Below, one piece after another: positions 6,014 through 9,194 of a stretch of 9,194 nt of DNA; the first letter of the stretch is position 1, and every line of letters starts with the position of its first letter. The position numbers and the translations under genes were made by a program. The stretch is from an uncultured Marvinbryantia sp. (GTDB lineage: Bacteria > Bacillota > Clostridia > Lachnospirales > Lachnospiraceae). The stretch covers positions 1 through 9,194 of the forward strand of contig CANQJX010000056.1 of assembly GCA_947624335.1 (NCBI GenBank), read 5' to 3'. Under the pieces are notes generated by a model. The model ran no database searches. It saw nothing but the letters and a program-made list of their open reading frames with translations, and was not told where the DNA came from.

Positions 6014-6619
6014 ATGGAACATACTTATCTTTTTCTCGGCGACAGCATCACAGACGCCCATCGTCTCTGGCTGCCCGGCCGAAACAGGCTTGGCGACGGT
6101 TATGTTTTTCTGCTTGCCCGCTTTCTGGCAGGCCAATCCGGCAATGTGCGGATTCTCAATAAAGGGCACGACGGATTTACCGTCGCCGCCCTGCTTCGCA
6201 TGCTTCAGAACGACGACGGCTGGAACGCGGATTTTATCAGCCTGCTGATCGGCATTAACGATGTGGCGGTCGCTAAAAATACCGGCGTTTCTCTTTTCGA
6301 TCTGCAGTTTTCGGAGCATTACGGGCATGTTTTAGAACTGCTTACTGCAAAAAGCGCTTCCATACTCTGCCTTGGTCCCTTTCTCTTTGCGTACCCGCAG
6401 GAGTATCTTCTGTGGATGGACACGCTGCAGGAAGCGGAAACGTTGATCCGCGAACAGGCGGCGCGGTTTGGGATTCCGTTTGTGCCGCTGCAAAAACCGA
6501 TGCATCTGGCGGCGGAAAAATATGGGCCGCGCGCGCTCACCACAGACGGCGTCCACCTGACGCAACAGGGGCACCGCATATTAGCCGGTCTGATCCGTCC
6601 CCATCTGCCCGTATTTTAA
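6014..6619 (+). CDS. SGNH/GDSL-family hydrolase (esterase or lipase-like)
   Basis: This 201-aa protein shows the four SGNH blocks. The nucleophile is in GDSIT (S11), and block II NKGHDG has G51 as the likely oxyanion glycine. Block III GIND has N82, and block V DGVHLTQQGH gives D178 and H181. Such enzymes use a Ser-His-Asp triad to cleave esters, including acyl groups on carbohydrates and lipids. No signal peptide is present (MEHTYLFLGDS runs straight into the first strand), so the enzyme is probably cytoplasmic, and a lysophospholipase, thioesterase or sugar-acetyl esterase role is equally open. The ATG has AAAGG 8 nt upstream. It is divergent from the Nudix gene and convergent with the Gfo/Idh/MocA gene, whose stop is 2 nt away. 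Confidence 0.93.
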   Translation: MEHTYLFLGDSITDAHRLWLPGRNRLGDGYVFLLARFLAGQSGNVRILNKGHDGFTVAALLRMLQNDDGWNADFISLLIGINDVAVAKNTGVSLFDLQFSEHYGHVLELLTAKSASILCLGPFLFAYPQEYLLWMDTLQEAETLIREQAARFGIPFVPLQKPMHLAAEKYGPRALTTDGVHLTQQGHRILAGLIRPHLPVF

Positions 6620-6621
6620 AA

Positions 6622-7596
6622 TCACGCCTTTTCGTCCGGATAGCAAACTCCGGTCTGCGCGCGGATCCGATCCATCAATTCCATCACATAAATCGTCTCG
6701 CTATGCGGCATTTGCGGGCATTCCAAGACATTTTCCTCCAGCGCGCGCATACACGCTTCCACCTCATATTCGTACCCCGTAATTTGTTTTGGCGTCTCAT
6801 ATTGCGCCAGCAGGCGATGCTCTCTGTCGTATACGCGGATCCCCTCGCAATTGTTAATATTCTGCACCAGAATATAACCTTTGTCGCCATAGACCGCACC
6901 CTCCCGGTTGGAAGCGGCGCGCATATCGCAGTGCAGGACCGCCATTTTCCCATCCCCGTAAATAAGCGTAATATCGTCCGCCGCGTCCACGCCCTTTTCG
7001 GTAAGGACCGCGGCCGCCCTCACTTCCCTGATATCGTCCCCAAATACCATAGACGCAAAGTTGACCGCATACACGCCAAGATCCAGCAGTGCGCCGCCGG
7101 CAAGCGACGGTTCCTGCATCCGTTCCACATGTGCCAGCGGATAAGCGAGCGTCGCGTATAAGGAATACGGCGTACCGATGATCCCGCTTGCAAGCACGTC
7201 GTCCAGCGTTTTGCGCATCGGCATATAGCGTGTCCAGATCGCCTCCGTCGCCAGGACGCCCTTTTGTTCCGCAAGCGACAGCAATTCTCTTGCCTGCGCC
7301 GCATTCTGCGTAAACGCCTTTTCCACCAGCACATTCTTTCCATGCTCCACGCAGAGTTTCGCGTGAGCAAAGTGATGCGAGTGCGGCGTCGCAATATAGA
7401 TCAGGTCGATCTGCGGATCTGACGCAAGTTCTTCGTAAGAGCCGTATGCCTGCGCAAACCCGTATTCTTTTGCAAACGCCCGCGCCTTTTCTTTTGTCCG
7501 GGAAGCAACTGCCTGCAGGGTTACCTGCGGCATTTTACGAATGGTTCCCGCCATTGTCCCCGCAATATTTCCCGCTCCTAAAATACCCATTTTCAT
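6622..7596 (-). CDS. Gfo/Idh/MocA-family NAD(P)-dependent oxidoreductase
   Basis: The protein (324 aa) has an N-terminal Rossmann fold with GAGNIA at 7-12 (dinucleotide binding), IATPHSHH at 68-75, and the catalytic-lysine motif E92-K93 in VEKAFTQN. The C-terminal substrate domain has GGALLDLGVYAV (167-178), where D172 and Y176 are likely active-site residues. The segment TEAIWTRYMP (117-126) recalls the dimeric dihydrodiol dehydrogenase / xylose dehydrogenase branch, so a sugar or sugar-derived substrate is likely but not shown. The usual EKP is EKA here. The ATG has GGGAGG 9 nt upstream. It diverges from the PTS gene across 115 nt, which hints at a shared carbohydrate role. Confidence 0.93.
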   Translation of the reverse strand: MKMGILGAGNIAGTMAGTIRKMPQVTLQAVASRTKEKARAFAKEYGFAQAYGSYEELASDPQIDLIYIATPHSHHFAHAKLCVEHGKNVLVEKAFTQNAAQARELLSLAEQKGVLATEAIWTRYMPMRKTLDDVLASGIIGTPYSLYATLAYPLAHVERMQEPSLAGGALLDLGVYAVNFASMVFGDDIREVRAAAVLTEKGVDAADDITLIYGDGKMAVLHCDMRAASNREGAVYGDKGYILVQNINNCEGIRVYDREHRLLAQYETPKQITGYEYEVEACMRALEENVLECPQMPHSETIYVMELMDRIRAQTGVCYPDEKA

Positions 7597-7631
7597 TGTA
7601 AAAACCCTCCCATCCGGCTTCTGCCGAAAAT

Positions 7632-7637
7632 ATTATA
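7632..7637 (-). promoter_or_regulatory. Extended -10 promoter of the Gfo/Idh/MocA gene
   Basis: On the minus strand a perfect TATAAT (7632-7637) is preceded by TGA, giving the extended -10 form TGnTATAAT. At 17 nt spacing the -35 position reads GTACGG, a poor match, which the extended -10 could offset. The start would be near 7625, with a leader of about 30 nt. Confidence 0.6.
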
Positions 7638-7642
7638 TCATG

Positions 7643-7678
7643 CTTTTTTGATTCCCGTACATGAAAGTTGCAAAAAAG
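7643..7678. repeat. Inverted repeat between the divergent oxidoreductase and PTS genes
   Basis: CTTTTTTG (7643-7650) and CAAAAAAG (7671-7678) are perfect 8-bp inverted copies 20 nt apart, lying just upstream of the -10 box of the oxidoreductase gene and in front of the PTS gene. They could be half-sites for a regulator of both genes or simply A/T-rich sequence. No clear CcpA (cre) site or LicT-type antiterminator was seen here, and I found no convincing sigma-A promoter for the PTS gene. Confidence 0.35.
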
Positions 7679-7711
7679 AAGAATACTAGCCAAGAAAAGG
7701 AGGAAGCGTTT

Positions 7712-9194
7712 ATGGCACTTGATTATATAGAAACATCCAAAAAAATCATAGAAGAAGCAGGCGGCGCAGACAATATTTCCAGCGCTTCGCATTGTATGAC
7801 GCGTCTGCGCCTGGTCTTAAAAGACGACAGCAAGCCCGACGATCTGCGGATGCAAAAAATCAGCGGGGTAAAAAGCGTCATCCGCCAGGGCGGCCAATAC
7901 CAGATCGTGATCGGAAACGAGGTCGCAAACTTATTTAAAGAATTTTCAAAAATGGGAAATTTTGCCGAGGGCTCCGGCGCGGCCCCTGCGCAAAAGGCGG
8001 AGGGCAATCCGATCCAGCGGCTGTTCGGCTTTATCTCCGGCTGTATGACCCCCATGCTGCCCGCCATGCTCGGATGCGGTATGCTGAAAGTAATATTGAC
8101 TCTTTTGACTACCTTTTTCGGCATGAGCGAAGCTGGCTCTACTTATACCCTGATTTATGCGTTTGCCGATTGTTTCTTTACTTTTCTGCCCATTTATCTG
8201 GGCTTTACCATCGCTCGCAGAATGGGAGGCTCCCCCATGCTGTTTATGACCGTCGGCGCCGCTTTGTGCTATCCGGCGCTGATTGCGCTGATGGGCGGAG
8301 AATCGCTTGTACTCGGCACATTTCTCGGCATGCCCTGCACTTATTTATTCGGCGTCCCCGTTATCTGCGCAACCTATACTTCCTCCGTCCTTCCCATGCT
8401 TCTGATGGCTCCGGTGATGAAATGGGCGGAAACGTTTGCCGACCGTATCTCGCCCAATATGCTGAAATCATTTTTAAAACCGCTGATATTCCTGATCATC
8501 TGTATTCCCGTTGTGCTGTATGTTTTAGGGCCGGTCGGGAATGTTGCGGGAAATCTGCTTGCCGGCGCCTTTATGGCAATGTACAGCGCCGTTCCCTGGC
8601 TGACGGTCGCCGTCCTGGCCGGGCTGATGCCGTTTATCATTATGACCGGCATGCACTATGCGCTGATCCCCCTCGCGTTCAATAATATGGCGACCGTAGG
8701 GTTTGATGTGATCGTAATTGTCACCATGTTTTGTTCCAATCTTGCGCAGGGAGCCGCTTCTTTGGGCGTTTCCGTAAAATCAAAAGATACGGAGACAAAA
8801 TCCGAAGGGCTTGCCTGCGGAATCTCCGCGCTGATTGCGGGCGTGACCGAACCGGCATTATACGGCATTAATCTGCGCTACGTCACGCCTATGATCGGCG
8901 CGGTTGCAGGCGCTGCGGCAGGCGGGCTTTTCTGCGGCCTTACCGCCGTGCGCGGCTATGTCATGGGCGGTTCGCCCTCTCTGCTTACGCTGATCAGCTT
9001 TATCGGAGGAGAGGGCAATCCGATGCGCGGTTTGATTTTCGGCGCAATCGGGGCCGCGATCGTCCTCGCAATCGCATTTTCCCTTACCCTGCTTCTCTTT
9101 CAGGCTCCCGCATCTGCAAAAGAAGCCGAAGAAATTCCCGCAGATTCCGGAAAAATCGTTCTCTCCTCGCCTATGACCGGCGCGGTAGTCGCAC
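7712..9194 (+). CDS. Beta-glucoside-type PTS permease IIBCA, 3' end beyond the window
   Basis: The open frame runs without a stop to the right edge (494 codons). Residues 1-80 form the IIB domain, with the phosphorylated cysteine C28 in SHCMTRLRL. A linker (about 85-102) leads to the IIC membrane domain (about 103-465), with many hydrophobic segments and the signature GVTEPALYG (377-385) of the glucose/sucrose/beta-glucoside superfamily. A second linker ends at SSPMTGAVVA (485-494), the usual start of a IIA domain, so a IIBCA fusion of about 620 residues is expected. It imports and phosphorylates a sugar using phosphate from HPr. Domain order fits BglP-like permeases; trehalose- or sucrose-type relatives cannot be excluded. 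The ATG has AAGGAGG 8 nt upstream. Confidence 0.94.
   Translation, partial: MALDYIETSKKIIEEAGGADNISSASHCMTRLRLVLKDDSKPDDLRMQKISGVKSVIRQGGQYQIVIGNEVANLFKEFSKMGNFAEGSGAAPAQKAEGNPIQRLFGFISGCMTPMLPAMLGCGMLKVILTLLTTFFGMSEAGSTYTLIYAFADCFFTFLPIYLGFTIARRMGGSPMLFMTVGAALCYPALIALMGGESLVLGTFLGMPCTYLFGVPVICATYTSSVLPMLLMAPVMKWAETFADRISPNMLKSFLKPLIFLIICIPVVLYVLGPVGNVAGNLLAGAFMAMYSAVPWLTVAVLAGLMPFIIMTGMHYALIPLAFNNMATVGFDVIVIVTMFCSNLAQGAASLGVSVKSKDTETKSEGLACGISALIAGVTEPALYGINLRYVTPMIGAVAGAAAGGLFCGLTAVRGYVMGGSPSLLTLISFIGGEGNPMRGLIFGAIGAAIVLAIAFSLTLLLFQAPASAKEAEEIPADSGKIVLSSPMTGAVVA

Noticed and set aside
5837..6328. Minus-strand open frame of 163 codons
   Set aside because: It overlaps the GDSL gene in antisense, the divergent promoter region and the Nudix start in another frame; no domain is visible.
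8074..8685. Plus-strand open frame of 203 codons
   Set aside because: It is an out-of-frame shadow of the PTS gene, whose own frame stays open from 7712 to the window edge and carries IIB, IIC and IIA motifs.

Overview
The window looks like chromosome of an anaerobic, fermentative Clostridia species, most likely a Lachnospiraceae-type Firmicute. The grounds are two [FeFe]-hydrogenase maturases (HydF, HydG), a DUF4317 protein (a family I know from Clostridia), a tRNA-Arg(ACG) close to the Bacillus/Clostridia form, purine-rich Shine-Dalgarno sites before nearly every gene, and a PTS permease. Base composition is moderate and looks even throughout. I see no integrase, transposase, CRISPR array, phage gene or rRNA. 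The assignment rests on gene content and remembered family sequences only.

Region 1 (1-3929, minus strand) is a tight gene run transcribed right to left: hydF, an SseB-family gene, hydG and, after a 79-nt gap, the start of an M20 dipeptidase that runs off the left edge. HydG makes the Fe(CO)(CN) precursor from tyrosine, and HydF is the GTPase scaffold that carries the diiron subcluster to the hydrogenase. The third maturase (HydE) and the hydrogenase are not in the window. The SseB-family gene, 13 nt after hydF and 20 nt before hydG, is the most unexpected member.

Region 2 (3930-4219) holds a plus-strand tRNA-Arg(ACG) with a near-consensus promoter and a strong intrinsic terminator. It is placed head-to-head with hydF, so its promoter lies in the hydF upstream region.

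Region 3 (4220-6000, minus strand) is a two-gene unit: a Nudix hydrolase whose stop overlaps the start of a DUF4317 gene by 8 nt. The upstream region is shared with a divergent SGNH/GDSL hydrolase gene. The same octamer lies at the predicted -10 box of both promoters.

Region 4 (6014-9194) holds the GDSL hydrolase (plus), a Gfo/Idh/MocA oxidoreductase (minus) convergent with it with only 2 nt between stops, and a divergent beta-glucoside-type PTS IIBCA gene (plus) that runs off the right edge. The last two suggest a carbohydrate-use locus continuing rightward.

Overall this is mostly ordinary core and housekeeping sequence. I did not find a clearly new system. The best leads are the SseB gene inside the hydrogenase maturation cluster and the translationally coupled Nudix-DUF4317 pair.
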